From Marinomonas algicola (lineage in GTDB: Bacteria > Pseudomonadota > Gammaproteobacteria > Pseudomonadales > Marinomonadaceae), in NCBI RefSeq assembly GCF_014805825.1, contig NZ_CP061941.1, forward strand, positions 2,046,001-2,110,000: 64,000 nt of DNA, read 5' to 3'. Shown here piece after piece: positions 28,110 through 37,524 of this stretch (the stretch's first letter is position 1; each line of letters opens with the position of its first letter). A program made the translations under genes and the position numbers. Below the pieces are notes generated by a model. The model searched no databases. It worked only from the letters and a program-made list of their open reading frames with translations, and was not told the origin of the DNA.

Positions 28110-28916
28110 CTAAGCATCCATTGCTTGACGCATAGGTAATAAAATCTTATTTAACTCTTGTCCTATTTGGTTGCCAGACGCTTGTTGATTTTCAGCGATG
28201 CAATTCACTAATACGCTACCGACAATCACACCATCAGAACATTGACTCACCTTTTGAGCTGTTTCAGCATCACGAATACCAAAACCAACGCCAATAGGTA
28301 GATCTGTAATTTCTTTTAAGCTATCAACGTGTTTTTTCACGCTTGCAACATCCAAAGAGGCTGTTCCAGTAACACCCTTGATAGATACATAATAGACATA
28401 ACCAGTGGCTAGATTACATATTTTCTTCGCACGTTCCATCGTTGTGGTTGGTGACAAAAGATAAATCAAATCAAGCTCATGTTCTTTGAAGAATTCTACT
28501 ACATCTATCGCTTCTTCAGGAGTTAAATCAACTAATAAAACACCGTCAACTCCGGCATTTTTAGCGGCCATTGTAAACGCTTCATAACCAAAAAACTCAA
28601 TAGGGTTTAAATACCCCATTAAGACAACTGGTGTAGTGTCATTGGTCTTACGAAACTCTGAAACAATATTTAATACTTTTCGAATACTTGTACCTGCGGC
28701 TAAGCTTCTTTCGCAAGCCAATTGAATAACAGGACCATCAGCCATTGGGTCAGAAAAAGGCATACCTAATTCAATAATATCTGATCCACTGTCGACCAAA
28801 GAGTGCATAATATCAACTGTGTGGTCTGGTGTTGGGTCTCCTGCCGTAACAAAAGGAATAAGCGCTTTCTTATTGCTCGCTTTTAAATTAATAAAGCATT
28901 GTTTTATTCGACTCAT
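28110..28916 (-). CDS. trpA: tryptophan synthase alpha subunit TrpA
   Basis: It cleaves indole-3-glycerol phosphate and passes indole to TrpB. A TIM barrel of 268 residues with catalytic Glu in ELGMPFSDPMADGP and Asp in GVDGVLLVDLTPEE; the phosphate site is GVGFGIRDAE. Only two bases separate it from trpB. Confidence 0.97.
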   Translation of the reverse strand: MSRIKQCFINLKASNKKALIPFVTAGDPTPDHTVDIMHSLVDSGSDIIELGMPFSDPMADGPVIQLACERSLAAGTSIRKVLNIVSEFRKTNDTTPVVLMGYLNPIEFFGYEAFTMAAKNAGVDGVLLVDLTPEEAIDVVEFFKEHELDLIYLLSPTTTMERAKKICNLATGYVYYVSIKGVTGTASLDVASVKKHVDSLKEITDLPIGVGFGIRDAETAQKVSQCSDGVIVGSVLVNCIAENQQASGNQIGQELNKILLPMRQAMDA

Positions 28917-28918
28917 GA

Positions 28919-30130
28919 CTACACCTTAATACCATCTAATTCAGCAACTGTAAGAATATCTTTATCACCACGACCAGATAAGTTAATCACAACAATTTGA
29001 TCTTTATCCATAGTAGCCGCTAGCTTCATGCCATAGGCAATCGCGTGACTTGATTCAAGTGCAGGCATGATGCCTTCAAGCCGAGTAAGATCTCTAAAAC
29101 CATCCATAGCCTCATCATCATTAATCGCGACGTAGTTTGCACGCCCTACATCTTTTAACCAAGAATGCTCAGGTCCAACACCCGGATAGTCTAAACCAGC
29201 AGAAATAGAATGAGTGCCAATGATTTGACCGTCCTCATCCGCCATTACATACGTTCTATTTCCGTGTAAAACGCCAGGACGACCTGCTGATAAAGGCGCT
29301 GCGTGACGCCCTGTTTCAATACCATCGCCGCCGGCTTCAACGCCATACATAGCCACATCGGTATCCGCAATAAAGGGATGAAACATACCTATCGCATTAG
29401 AACCACCGCCGACGCACGCGACTAAGGCATCAGGGAGGCGGCCTGCTTGAGTAATGCATTGTTGCTTTATTTCCCGACCAATGACGGATTGAAAATCTCT
29501 AACGAGTTTAGGGTATGGATGAGGCCCAGCCGCAGTTCCAATGATGTAAAAAGTATCGTCTACATTACTAACCCAATAACGCATGGCTTCATTGAGCGCA
29601 TCTTTCAGTGTCTTTGTTCCGGATTCAACGGAAATAACTTCGGCACCAAGCAGCTTCATTCTGTAAACATTAAGAGACTGGCGCTTGATGTCTTCAGCAC
29701 CCATAAACACTTTGCACTTTAAACCGAGTCTAGCGGCCACTGTTGCAGACGCTACCCCATGCTGGCCTGCACCTGTTTCGGCAATGATATTTGGTTTACC
29801 CATAAATTTTGCCAAAAGAGCTTGGCCAATCGTGTTGTTGATTTTGTGGGCACCAGTATGATTTAAATCTTCTCTTTTTAAATATATTTTTGCTCCGCCG
29901 GCTTTTTCAGTTAAACGCTCAGCGAAATATAAAGGAGAAGGACGACCAACGTAGTGAGCTAAATCACGGTCAAACTCAGCTTGAAAATCCTCTTCCTTTG
30001 AGAGCTTCTCGTATACCTTGGTTAAATCATCTAAGGCAGACATTAATGTCTCAGATACAAAAACACCACCAAATTGCCCGAATCGACCATGTTCATCAGG
30101 TAAGTTTGTAGAAAATTCTACTTTATCCAC
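28919..30130 (-). CDS. trpB: tryptophan synthase beta subunit TrpB
   Basis: This pyridoxal-phosphate enzyme joins indole and serine. The Schiff-base lysine is in EDLNHTGAHKINN, GAGQHGVAS is the glutamate active-site motif, and CVGGGSNAIGMF binds the cofactor phosphate. It has 403 residues and overlaps the end of trpF by 8 bases, which suggests coupling. No trpE/G/D/C genes are in the window, so the pathway is split. Confidence 0.97.
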   Translation of the reverse strand: MDKVEFSTNLPDEHGRFGQFGGVFVSETLMSALDDLTKVYEKLSKEEDFQAEFDRDLAHYVGRPSPLYFAERLTEKAGGAKIYLKREDLNHTGAHKINNTIGQALLAKFMGKPNIIAETGAGQHGVASATVAARLGLKCKVFMGAEDIKRQSLNVYRMKLLGAEVISVESGTKTLKDALNEAMRYWVSNVDDTFYIIGTAAGPHPYPKLVRDFQSVIGREIKQQCITQAGRLPDALVACVGGGSNAIGMFHPFIADTDVAMYGVEAGGDGIETGRHAAPLSAGRPGVLHGNRTYVMADEDGQIIGTHSISAGLDYPGVGPEHSWLKDVGRANYVAINDDEAMDGFRDLTRLEGIMPALESSHAIAYGMKLAATMDKDQIVVINLSGRGDKDILTVAELDGIKV

Positions 30131-30740
30131 GTTTTACTCCTAAAATAAATTTTTCTAATTTTGTTTTGTCTTTAATGCCTTTCGTTAACTCAACACCACC
30201 ACTAACGTCTACGGCATAGATACCTGGAACTTTTATCGCATCAGTAATATTAGAGGGCGTTAAACCACCGGCTAAAATAATAGGTGTTGTTAATTCTTTT
30301 GGAATAATATCCCAATTAAATGTTTCGCCGGTTCCTCCAGGTACACCTTCTTTATATGCATCTAATAATAATGCGGCGGCCGAGGGGTAGCTATTTAATT
30401 GAGAAAGTAATGTTTCCTCACTTTGCACCCTCAAAGCTTTAATGTAAGGGCGATTAAAACTAAGACATTCTTGCTCAGTTTCGTTTCCATGAAATTGAAT
30501 TACCCAGCGTGAGTTACTCTCAATAACGTCATTTACCTCACCTTCATTTGCATCAACAAAAAGAGCAACAGGTGTTACGAAAGGTGGTAATTGCTTTAAG
30601 ATTTCATTTGCAACGTTAGGCGAGACGTATCTTGGACTTTTTTTATAAAACACAAAGCCCAAAGCATCTGCACCTAGAGAGGATGCGATAATGGCATCCT
30701 CTAAGTTGGTTATTCCACAAATTTTAACTCGATGTGACAT
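30123..30740 (-). CDS. trpF: phosphoribosylanthranilate isomerase TrpF
   Basis: This is the third step of tryptophan synthesis, a TIM-barrel isomerase. It has the catalytic Cys in VKICGITNLEDA and the general acid Asp in VDVSGGVE, with GGLTPSNI as phosphate site and LLLDAYKEGVPGGTGETFNW in the core. It is a stand-alone 205-residue protein, not fused to TrpC. Its start overlaps the end of truA by 17 bases. Confidence 0.96.
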   Translation of the reverse strand: MSHRVKICGITNLEDAIIASSLGADALGFVFYKKSPRYVSPNVANEILKQLPPFVTPVALFVDANEGEVNDVIESNSRWVIQFHGNETEQECLSFNRPYIKALRVQSEETLLSQLNSYPSAAALLLDAYKEGVPGGTGETFNWDIIPKELTTPIILAGGLTPSNITDAIKVPGIYAVDVSGGVELTKGIKDKTKLEKFILGVKRG

Positions 30741-31548
30741 AATTTTTTTCTTTATGGTTAGGCAAAAAATGGGGCCCTAATGGCAACGATGGTAATCCAT
30801 ATTCTACTGGATATTCGGCATGAACAAAATACAGTCCATACGGAGGAGCCGTTACACCGGCAACCGTTCTGTCTTTTGCATGTAGCACCTCTTTTGCCCA
30901 CCCAACTGGTTTTTCACCTGCACCGATTGCAATAAGAACGCCAGCAAAATTTCGAATCATATGATGCAAAAACGCATTAGCTCTTACATCCAAAACAATA
31001 TATGAATCCGTTTCATATACCTCAAAATTCATCACTGTCCGAACAGGGCTATGGGCCTGACACCCAACGGCACGATATGAAGTAAAGTCATGAGTACCCA
31101 AAAAGCATTCAGCAGCTTCTCTCATTAAAGAGGCATTAAGTGCTTTATATGTCCATGTTACTTCTTTGGCCATGATAGCAGACCGATATTGCTTACTGTA
31201 TATAACATAACGATACCGCCTACTTAACGCACCAAAACGTGCATGGAAGCTATCCGCTACATTAACCGCACTCACAACACTAATGTCATCAGGCAAATTA
31301 GAGTTTGCACCTGAGACCCATGCTTTATTCTCTCTTATGGATTCCGTTTCAAAGTGTATAACTTGATAACACGCATGAACACCTGAATCCGTTCTCCCCG
31401 CACAAATAACAGAGACTTGGTGATTGGCGATTTTGCTAAGCGCCTTTTCTAAGAAATCTTGTACTGTTTCTACCCTACCTTTTTGAGATTGCCAGCCCTT
31501 ATATCTTGACCCTTTATACTCAACAACCAACGCAATTTTACTACTCAC
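30724..31548 (-). CDS. truA: tRNA pseudouridine(38-40) synthase TruA
   Basis: It isomerises uridines 38-40 in the anticodon stem-loop of many tRNAs. The catalytic Asp lies in CAGRTDSGVHA. Other marks are the N-terminal YKGSRYKGWQSQ and FLHHMIRNFAGVLIAIG. It has 274 residues. It is placed between the fimV-like gene and trpF, as in pseudomonads. Confidence 0.96.
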   Translation of the reverse strand: MSSKIALVVEYKGSRYKGWQSQKGRVETVQDFLEKALSKIANHQVSVICAGRTDSGVHACYQVIHFETESIRENKAWVSGANSNLPDDISVVSAVNVADSFHARFGALSRRYRYVIYSKQYRSAIMAKEVTWTYKALNASLMREAAECFLGTHDFTSYRAVGCQAHSPVRTVMNFEVYETDSYIVLDVRANAFLHHMIRNFAGVLIAIGAGEKPVGWAKEVLHAKDRTVAGVTAPPYGLYFVHAEYPVEYGLPSLPLGPHFLPNHKEKNYVTSS

Positions 31549-31549
31549 T

Positions 31550-33727
31550 TTACGTCATCCGCTCCAACATGTTTTGAGCTTCAGCAATTTGAGTCTCACT
31601 TCCAGATTCTACAACATCATCTAGTATCACTCTTGCACCTTCTTCATCTCCCATGTCCATATAGGCTCTGGCTAAATCTAGTTTTGTTGCCACCTCATCT
31701 CCGCTTGCATCGAAGAAATCGATCTCTTCCTCCTCATCGGATTCTTCCGCATCTTCGGCCGCTTCATTTTCACCAAATTCTGGAATTTCAAGATCTTCAG
31801 TTTCAAATTCACTCTCAATATCAGTAAGATCGTCTTCCAAAGCACTTTCAATTGACGGTTCAGGTGCTTCTTGTTCGTTAGCAAGTTCATCTATGTCATT
31901 TAAGCCGGAATCATCAAGTAAGTTTGATACGAAAGACTCTTCTTCTGAATTGTCTAGCTCGTCAATAGTTGGTTGCGTGTCTTCAATTGTTGGAACATTA
32001 TCATCAACTAAGGCATCGATATCATCAAAACCTTCGGTTTCATCCAGTTCCTCAAGCTCATCCAGTTCCTCAAGCTCATCCAACTCCATCTCAGGCTCTG
32101 AAGGTGGAGGGTCATCAACCTCTATTTCGTCATCTAATGAGCTAGAATCTTCATCGAAATCAAACTCGTCAACCTCGTTTTCATCTGATAATTCCAAATC
32201 CAAATCGTCTAATTCATCATTACCAAAATCAAAGGCAAATGGGTCTTCTTCTTCTATTTCATCTACCTCAGGGAGCGGCTCCTCACCCTCTTCTTCAATA
32301 TCGTCTGCCATGTTTGTCACAGCGGCTGCACTCGCCGTGGCCGTGACGGCCGCAGCGCTTCCCATACCGACTCCAGATGATAAGTCAAACTCGTTGCCTA
32401 ACGAATCTAATGCTTCCTCTCTTTTAATGCCTCTTCGCTTTAACATGAAACCTATTAAAATACCCAGCAGCATCATTACAGCCGCAATAGCAGACATAAT
32501 GACTGGATTTTTAAATATTTGATTAAATATTGAGTTTTCTTCAGCGGCTTCCGTTTCTCGACGGAGTTGGTCTGCTTCAAGCAGTTGGTCAACGGTATTC
32601 TTTTGTTCTTGCATTATCTGCTGAGCACTGATCATTTGCTGCTGAAGCTCTGCAAGCTGAGAGTCTTTTAAACTTATTAACTTTTCTAATGTGGCTTGTT
32701 GATCTGTTAACTCTTTCAACTTACCTTCTAGTTCGCTTTTCTCGCGGCGCTCTTTATCTAAAAGCTCATTACTCTCTGAAAGCTTGCCTTCTAAATTTTT
32801 AACCGCTTCTGAATTGGCTTGATTAGAGTTAGAGGAGTCTTCTGGGAGAACACTGGAACCAGATATCAATGATAGCTTATCATCATTATTTAATTCTGAT
32901 TTTGTTTGTTGATTCGAGTTTGCTTGTGTATTTAATTGAGCTTTTTCTAAACTTTTTGGTAATTTTCCCGCTCTCTTTAAGGCATTCCAGGCCGCATTCT
33001 GTCGTTCGAACTCTTCTTTAGACGCCAGTTGATTAAACACAGCGATTTGTTCTTGAGTCGGTAGCCTTAAAACAGACCCTTCCTTAAGTAAGTTAATATT
33101 ATTTGCATAAAACGCTTCTTCATTAAGCGCTTGAATGGCCATCATTGTTTGGTAAATAGTAAGGTCGTTAGACGTTTTATTGTTTTTCGCAATAGACCAA
33201 AGTGTATTTCCTTTGATAACGTTGAGCTCATTAGCCAGTGCAGTTGGCCTAGCCGTCGAACCTGAAGTGTTTTCTTCTTGTATAATTGGAGTAATACTGG
33301 TTGATTGTATGGCACTTTGCCCCGACTTCTCGATCAAGGCACTACTGTCTAAAGGGGTTTGATACTCCCTTACAACCTGACCACTGGGCCAACGTGCGGC
33401 CAATACAAAATGCAATTCGTCTGCGTTGATTGGTGTTGCACTACGTATGTCGACAACCATTTTATCGTCACGGTTTATGACTTGAAACTGAAGTTGAGAC
33501 AAAGCCCTTACAGGTGTAATGCCAGCTAATTGAAATTCGCTTTCACTACCAAGTCTTATCGTTACATCTTTAGCCGTTAGGTTTACGGAATCCGTTAAAA
33601 ACACTTCGGCACGAAAAGGCTCACTGCGTGAAGATTTGAGGGATAACTCACCTAATTCAAGCGCAAAAGCAGAAGATCCGGCTAAATACCCAGACACAGC
33701 TAAACTAATGAGCGTTTTCTTTAGCAT
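31550..33727 (-). CDS. fimV: FimV/HubP-type polar landmark protein
   Basis: This is a large inner membrane protein of the FimV family, which organises the cell pole, type IV pili and flagella. A signal-like N-terminus (ISLAVSGYLAGSSAFALELG) is followed by the FimV N-terminal domain, a LysM motif (NVIKGNTLWSIAKNNK) that binds peptidoglycan, and a coiled coil (residues about 305-390). After one membrane helix (VIMSAIAAVMMLLGILIGFML) comes a very acidic cytoplasmic part and a C-terminal FimV motif (ATKLDLARAYMDMGDEEGA). The acidic stretch contains LDELEELDELEELDE-type repeats that are near-perfect at DNA level. It has 725 residues. The family is clear; the symbol is by similarity. Confidence 0.9.
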   Translation of the reverse strand: MLKKTLISLAVSGYLAGSSAFALELGELSLKSSRSEPFRAEVFLTDSVNLTAKDVTIRLGSESEFQLAGITPVRALSQLQFQVINRDDKMVVDIRSATPINADELHFVLAARWPSGQVVREYQTPLDSSALIEKSGQSAIQSTSITPIIQEENTSGSTARPTALANELNVIKGNTLWSIAKNNKTSNDLTIYQTMMAIQALNEEAFYANNINLLKEGSVLRLPTQEQIAVFNQLASKEEFERQNAAWNALKRAGKLPKSLEKAQLNTQANSNQQTKSELNNDDKLSLISGSSVLPEDSSNSNQANSEAVKNLEGKLSESNELLDKERREKSELEGKLKELTDQQATLEKLISLKDSQLAELQQQMISAQQIMQEQKNTVDQLLEADQLRRETEAAEENSIFNQIFKNPVIMSAIAAVMMLLGILIGFMLKRRGIKREEALDSLGNEFDLSSGVGMGSAAAVTATASAAAVTNMADDIEEEGEEPLPEVDEIEEEDPFAFDFGNDELDDLDLELSDENEVDEFDFDEDSSSLDDEIEVDDPPPSEPEMELDELEELDELEELDETEGFDDIDALVDDNVPTIEDTQPTIDELDNSEEESFVSNLLDDSGLNDIDELANEQEAPEPSIESALEDDLTDIESEFETEDLEIPEFGENEAAEDAEESDEEEEIDFFDASGDEVATKLDLARAYMDMGDEEGARVILDDVVESGSETQIAEAQNMLERMT

Positions 33728-33930
33728 AAGTTACCCTTTATTTTATTGACTGAATAAATCATAGCATTAAGTATCTTACACAGCCTCCGATTTATCAATA
33801 GCTTTAGAATCAACGGTTTGGCTTTATTGGAAGATGCACTCTTCTTTTTAACAAAAATATAACATTATCAATTTTTAGGCAGTGGAAACTGAACAGTGTT
33901 CATGCATATAGGCGGCTCACCCTACATAAA

Positions 33931-33956
33931 ACTAAAGGCACCGAAGTGCCTTTAGT
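33931..33956. terminator. terminator of groESL
   Basis: A perfect 11-bp stem (ACTAAAGGCAC / GTGCCTTTAGT) closes a CGAA tetraloop 32 bases past the groL stop codon. The A/T-rich ends of the stem allow it to work on either strand; groL is the gene it serves. Confidence 0.75.
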
Positions 33957-33987
33957 AGAATAGTCTAGGTTAATTCAGTAATAAAAA

Positions 33988-35634
33988 TTACATCATTCCG
34001 CCCATACCACCCATTCCGCCCATACCGCCCATATCAGGCATACTTGGCGCTTCTTCTTTTGGTGAGTCAGCAATCATGCATTCAGTCGTAATCATTAAGC
34101 CTGCAACAGATGCGGCGGCTTGAAGCGCTGAACGAGTAACTTTTGCTGGATCAAGAATCCCCATTTCAATCATATCGCCATATTCACCTGATGCCGCGTT
34201 ATAGCCAAAGTTTCCTTCACCTTGCTTAACTTTATCAACAACAACCGATGCTTCATCTCCGGCATTGGTAACGATTTGACGCATTGGTGCTTCCATCGCA
34301 CGTAGAGCCAATGTAATACCAACGTTTTGATCTTCGTTATCGCCAATAAGTTCTGACAAGCAAGAAAGTGCGCGAACCAAAGCAACACCACCCCCCGCGA
34401 CAACACCTTCTTCAACGGCTGCACGTGTTGCATGAAGCGCATCATCAACACGCGCCTTCTTCTCTTTCATTGCCACTTCACTTGCTGCGCCGATTTTAAT
34501 AACCGCAACACCGCCAGCTAATTTAGCTACGCGTTCTTGAAGTTTCTCTTTATCGTAATCAGAAGTTGAATTAGCCATCTCAGCACGAATCTGATCTACG
34601 CGACTTGTGATTTCAGAGGCTTGGCCTGCTCCATCAACAATCGTTGTACTTTCTTTAGTTAGCGTTACACGCTTGGCTGTACCAAGATGCTCAAGAGTTG
34701 TTGTATCTAAAGCTAGACCAACTTCTTCAGAAATGACAGTAGCTCCAGTAAGAATAGCAATATCTTGTAGCATTGCTTTACGACGATCACCAAAACCTGG
34801 CGCTTTTGCTGCAGCGACTTTTACAATGCCACGCATGCTGTTTACAACCAGTGTTGCAAGTGCCTCACCTTCAACATCTTCTGCAATGATAAGCAATGGG
34901 CGTGAAGCTTTTGCAACACCTTCCAATACAGGTAGAAGATCGCGAATACTTGAGATCTTTTTATCAACCAAAAGAATGAACGGGCTTTCAAGTTCAGCGC
35001 TCATATTTTCTTGATTATTGATGAAGTATGGTGAAAGGTAGCCGCGATCAAACTGCATACCTTCAACTACATCAAGTTCATCATCAAAACCTGAACCTTC
35101 TTCAACGGTAATGACACCTTCTTTACCAACGCGCTCCATTGCTTCAGAAATAATTTTACCAACAGAAGAATCGGAGTTAGCCGAAATAGTACCCACTTGC
35201 TCAACCGCTTTTGAATCTTTGCAAGGAGTAGATAATTTCGCGATTTCAGCAACTACCGATTGAGTTGCTTTATCAATACCACGCTTAAGATCCATTGGGT
35301 TGCGACCAGCGGCAACCGCTTTTAAGCCTTCAGTAATAATAGCTTGAGCAAGAACCGTCGCTGTTGTAGTACCATCACCAGCAACATCATTTGCTTGTGA
35401 CGCCACTTCTTTAACCATTTGTGCGCCCATGTTTTCGAATTTATTTTCCAATTCGATTTCTTTTGCCACGGTAACACCATCTTTAGTGACAACAGGAGCT
35501 CCAAAGGACTTCTCAATAACTACATTACGACCCTTTGGTCCCAATGTTACTTTAACCGCATCGGCTAAAACATTTACGCCACGTAGCATTTGTTGACGAG
35601 CACCATCACCGAATTTAACATCTTTAGCAGACAT
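33988..35634 (-). CDS. groL: chaperonin GroEL
   Basis: This is the 60-kDa ring chaperonin that folds proteins together with GroES. It is a full-length 548-residue protein with the family signatures VTLGPKGRNVVIEKSFGAP, DGTTTATVLAQAI (ATP site) and AAVEEGVVAGGGVAL, and the flexible C-terminal Gly-Gly-Met repeat. It lies 54 bases downstream of groS in one operon. Confidence 0.98.
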   Translation of the reverse strand: MSAKDVKFGDGARQQMLRGVNVLADAVKVTLGPKGRNVVIEKSFGAPVVTKDGVTVAKEIELENKFENMGAQMVKEVASQANDVAGDGTTTATVLAQAIITEGLKAVAAGRNPMDLKRGIDKATQSVVAEIAKLSTPCKDSKAVEQVGTISANSDSSVGKIISEAMERVGKEGVITVEEGSGFDDELDVVEGMQFDRGYLSPYFINNQENMSAELESPFILLVDKKISSIRDLLPVLEGVAKASRPLLIIAEDVEGEALATLVVNSMRGIVKVAAAKAPGFGDRRKAMLQDIAILTGATVISEEVGLALDTTTLEHLGTAKRVTLTKESTTIVDGAGQASEITSRVDQIRAEMANSTSDYDKEKLQERVAKLAGGVAVIKIGAASEVAMKEKKARVDDALHATRAAVEEGVVAGGGVALVRALSCLSELIGDNEDQNVGITLALRAMEAPMRQIVTNAGDEASVVVDKVKQGEGNFGYNAASGEYGDMIEMGILDPAKVTRSALQAAASVAGLMITTECMIADSPKEEAPSMPDMGGMGGMGGMGGMM

Positions 35635-35688
35635 ATTTTACATTCCTAAACTGTATGTTTGATTTTATAAATGAGTTTAATAAGAAAA

Positions 35689-35979
35689 TTAAGCTTCTAA
35701 AATTCCGTAAATTTCATCTTCTTTCATCATCAAAAATTCTTCGCCATTTAACTTAACGGCTTGGCCTGAATACTGACCAAATAAAACAGTATCACCAACC
35801 TTTACAGCTAATGGAGCAACATCGCCATTAGATTGAATACGGCCAGTGCCTACAGCCAAGACTTCACCCTGATTTGGCTTCTCAGTAGCGGAACCAGGCA
35901 AAACGATACCAGAAGCTGTCGTTGTCTCTTCTTCTTTACGGCGAACAACAACACGATCGTGCAAGGGACGAATATTCAT
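35689..35979 (-). CDS. groS: co-chaperonin GroES
   Basis: This is the 10-kDa lid of the GroEL cage. Its 96 residues carry IRPLHDRVVVRRKEEE at the N-terminus, the mobile loop (TTASGIVLPGSATEKP) and VLFGQYSGQAVKLNGEEFLMMKEDEI. A GGAGA ribosome binding site precedes it. It is first in the groESL operon, downstream of a heat-shock type promoter. Confidence 0.98.
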   Translation of the reverse strand: MNIRPLHDRVVVRRKEEETTTASGIVLPGSATEKPNQGEVLAVGTGRIQSNGDVAPLAVKVGDTVLFGQYSGQAVKLNGEEFLMMKEDEIYGILEA

Positions 35980-36070
35980 TGATCTACATCTCCAAAAAAA
36001 TTAATCAATACCAGGAACCCCCTGGCCGGATTATGCCTACCATTAAAGTAGGAAAGGTTACTGGTTTTGA

Positions 36071-36098
36071 ATATAGGGTTGTAAAAACCCTTTTCAAC
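36071..36098 (-). promoter_or_regulatory. sigma-32 type heat-shock promoter of groESL
   Basis: On the minus strand GTTGAAA (36092-36098) is separated by 13 bases from CCCTATAT (36071-36078). This matches the known RpoH consensus CTTGAAA-N(11-16)-CCCCATNT at most positions. It lies about 92 bases upstream of the groS start codon, in the gap after fxsA. No CIRCE element is seen. The call is from pattern matching. Confidence 0.65.
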
Positions 36099-36110
36099 CC
36101 CTTAGTCTAA

Positions 36111-36572
36111 TTAATTTTTATCAATTTGATCTTTATTTTCCTTAATGTATTCACCTTCTATGATCTCTCCTGTATTTTCATGAAATTGAGAGCCTCTGGG
36201 TGACGCTTTTTTAACCTTTTCAGCAATGATTTTTATAAACACACCAAGAAACAATCCTTTTCTGATGGGAGGAACAAGTAACAATAAGCCGATTGCGTCG
36301 GTAACAAAACCAGGAATCAATAGAAACACGCCAGCAATAGCCAGTAAAAAACCCTCTATAATTTCTTGAGCTGGCAACACATTTGCTCGCAATTTGTCTT
36401 GCGCTTTAAGCAATGTTTTACCGCCCTGCTTTCTGATAATAGCCAAGCCAAATACAGCCGTTGCTAATATCAATAGTACGGCCGCCAAACCACCAATTTG
36501 ACTTCCAACCTCAATAAGCACCAATATTTCAATCACTGGAATCAGTAACATTAAGAGAAGAGCTTTACGCAT
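36111..36572 (-). CDS. fxsA: FxsA family membrane protein
   Basis: FxsA is an inner membrane protein that in E. coli reduces phage T7 exclusion by the F plasmid. The 153 residues from ATG 36572 have helices at the start (ALLLMLLIPVIEILVLIEVG, LAAVLLILATAVFGLAII) and at about 70-105 (GFLLAIAGVFLLIPGFVTDAIGLLLLVPPIR). The motif GGKTLLKAQDKLRAN is typical. The cytoplasmic tail is charged. It precedes groESL on the same strand. Confidence 0.9.
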   Translation of the reverse strand: MRKALLLMLLIPVIEILVLIEVGSQIGGLAAVLLILATAVFGLAIIRKQGGKTLLKAQDKLRANVLPAQEIIEGFLLAIAGVFLLIPGFVTDAIGLLLLVPPIRKGLFLGVFIKIIAEKVKKASPRGSQFHENTGEIIEGEYIKENKDQIDKN

Positions 36573-36621
36573 ATAATTGTCATACCTTATCAATATTTAA
36601 TAACACATCACCGACTGATAA

Positions 36622-36924
36622 ATGAGCAAATCGACAATGGATGAATTTAATTTAAGAATATACAGCATTCTGGATGCACTACCCACAGGAGAAACCATTT
36701 CTTACGGAGAACTTGCAAAACAATCAGGGTTTAAGGGGTACGCAAGACAGGTAGGCCAGCTTTTGAAGCAATTACCGAAAGACAGCGCCTTACCTTGGTT
36801 CAGAGTCATTAATAGTAAGAATGAAATCAGTTTCCCAATCGATTCAGATGCTTATTTGAGACAGAAGGAACATTTAGAAAAGGAAGGCTGGAGAGTGGTT
36901 GGAAAAAAAGTGAAGCCATCTTAA
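36622..36924 (+). CDS. alkyltransferase-like (Atl/MGMT family) DNA-binding protein
   Basis: This is a 100-residue protein with the DNA-binding half of O6-alkylguanine alkyltransferase. The segment ISYGELAKQSGFKGYARQVGQLLKQLPKD holds the helix-turn-helix and the Arg finger region. Where the methyltransferase has PCHRV it reads PWFRVIN, so the acceptor Cys is absent and it cannot transfer alkyl groups. Known Atl proteins bind alkylated guanine and hand it to nucleotide excision repair. It stands alone and is divergent from fxsA. Confidence 0.9.
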   Translation: MSKSTMDEFNLRIYSILDALPTGETISYGELAKQSGFKGYARQVGQLLKQLPKDSALPWFRVINSKNEISFPIDSDAYLRQKEHLEKEGWRVVGKKVKPS

Positions 36925-36957
36925 CTCAACCACCCTTGATTAATACCCTATCGATCG

Positions 36958-37443
36958 TTAATCGCGAAAATTCGTAAACTGCACAGGGATATCTAAGTCT
37001 GCTGCGCGTAATATAGCCATAACCTCTTGCAAATCATCCCTTTTTTTACCTGTGACGCGTAATTGGTCTCCTTGAACTTGAGCTTGAACTTTCGCTTTAC
37101 TGTCTTTAATGATCTTAACAATTTTTTTCGCTTCTGCCTGCTCAATACCTTCTTTAACTGTGATTGATTGAGTCGACCTTAAATTGGCAGCAACAACTTT
37201 TCCACGCTCCAACGACTTCAAGTCAATACCACGCTTAACCATCTTTTGAAACAATATATCAATCATTTGCTTAAGGTGTTGCTCAGCTTGCGCTTCCATA
37301 TCAATGCTGACTTTTTCCTTTATTTCGTAACTGGCATTAACCCCCTTGAAATCATAACGGGTTACAATTTCACGATTTGCTTGGTCAACCGCATTCGTCA
37401 CTTCGTGCCAATCCAGTTCAGACACAACATCAAATGAAGGCAT
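36958..37443 (-). CDS. YajQ family nucleotide-binding protein
   Basis: This is a 161-residue protein of the YajQ/UPF0234 family with two alternating alpha/beta domains. Members bind nucleotides, and some bind cyclic-di-GMP. The start MPSFDVVSELDWHEVTNAVDQ, the middle VTRYDFKGV and the end LRVTGKKRDDLQEVMAILR...PVQFTNFRD are diagnostic. It is monocistronic between two forward genes. Confidence 0.93.
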   Translation of the reverse strand: MPSFDVVSELDWHEVTNAVDQANREIVTRYDFKGVNASYEIKEKVSIDMEAQAEQHLKQMIDILFQKMVKRGIDLKSLERGKVVAANLRSTQSITVKEGIEQAEAKKIVKIIKDSKAKVQAQVQGDQLRVTGKKRDDLQEVMAILRAADLDIPVQFTNFRD

Positions 37444-37524
37444 ATTTATCTCCTAATTCGCTTTTCAAAAATATTTTCGTAATAATACCAGCAATTTAAA
37501 CCAATCAACATTACTTAGTGAAAA

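Noticed and set aside
31893..32522. 209-codon forward frame rich in serine
   Set aside because: It is the mirror of the Asp/Glu-rich part of the FimV-like gene (acidic codons read as Ser on the other strand).
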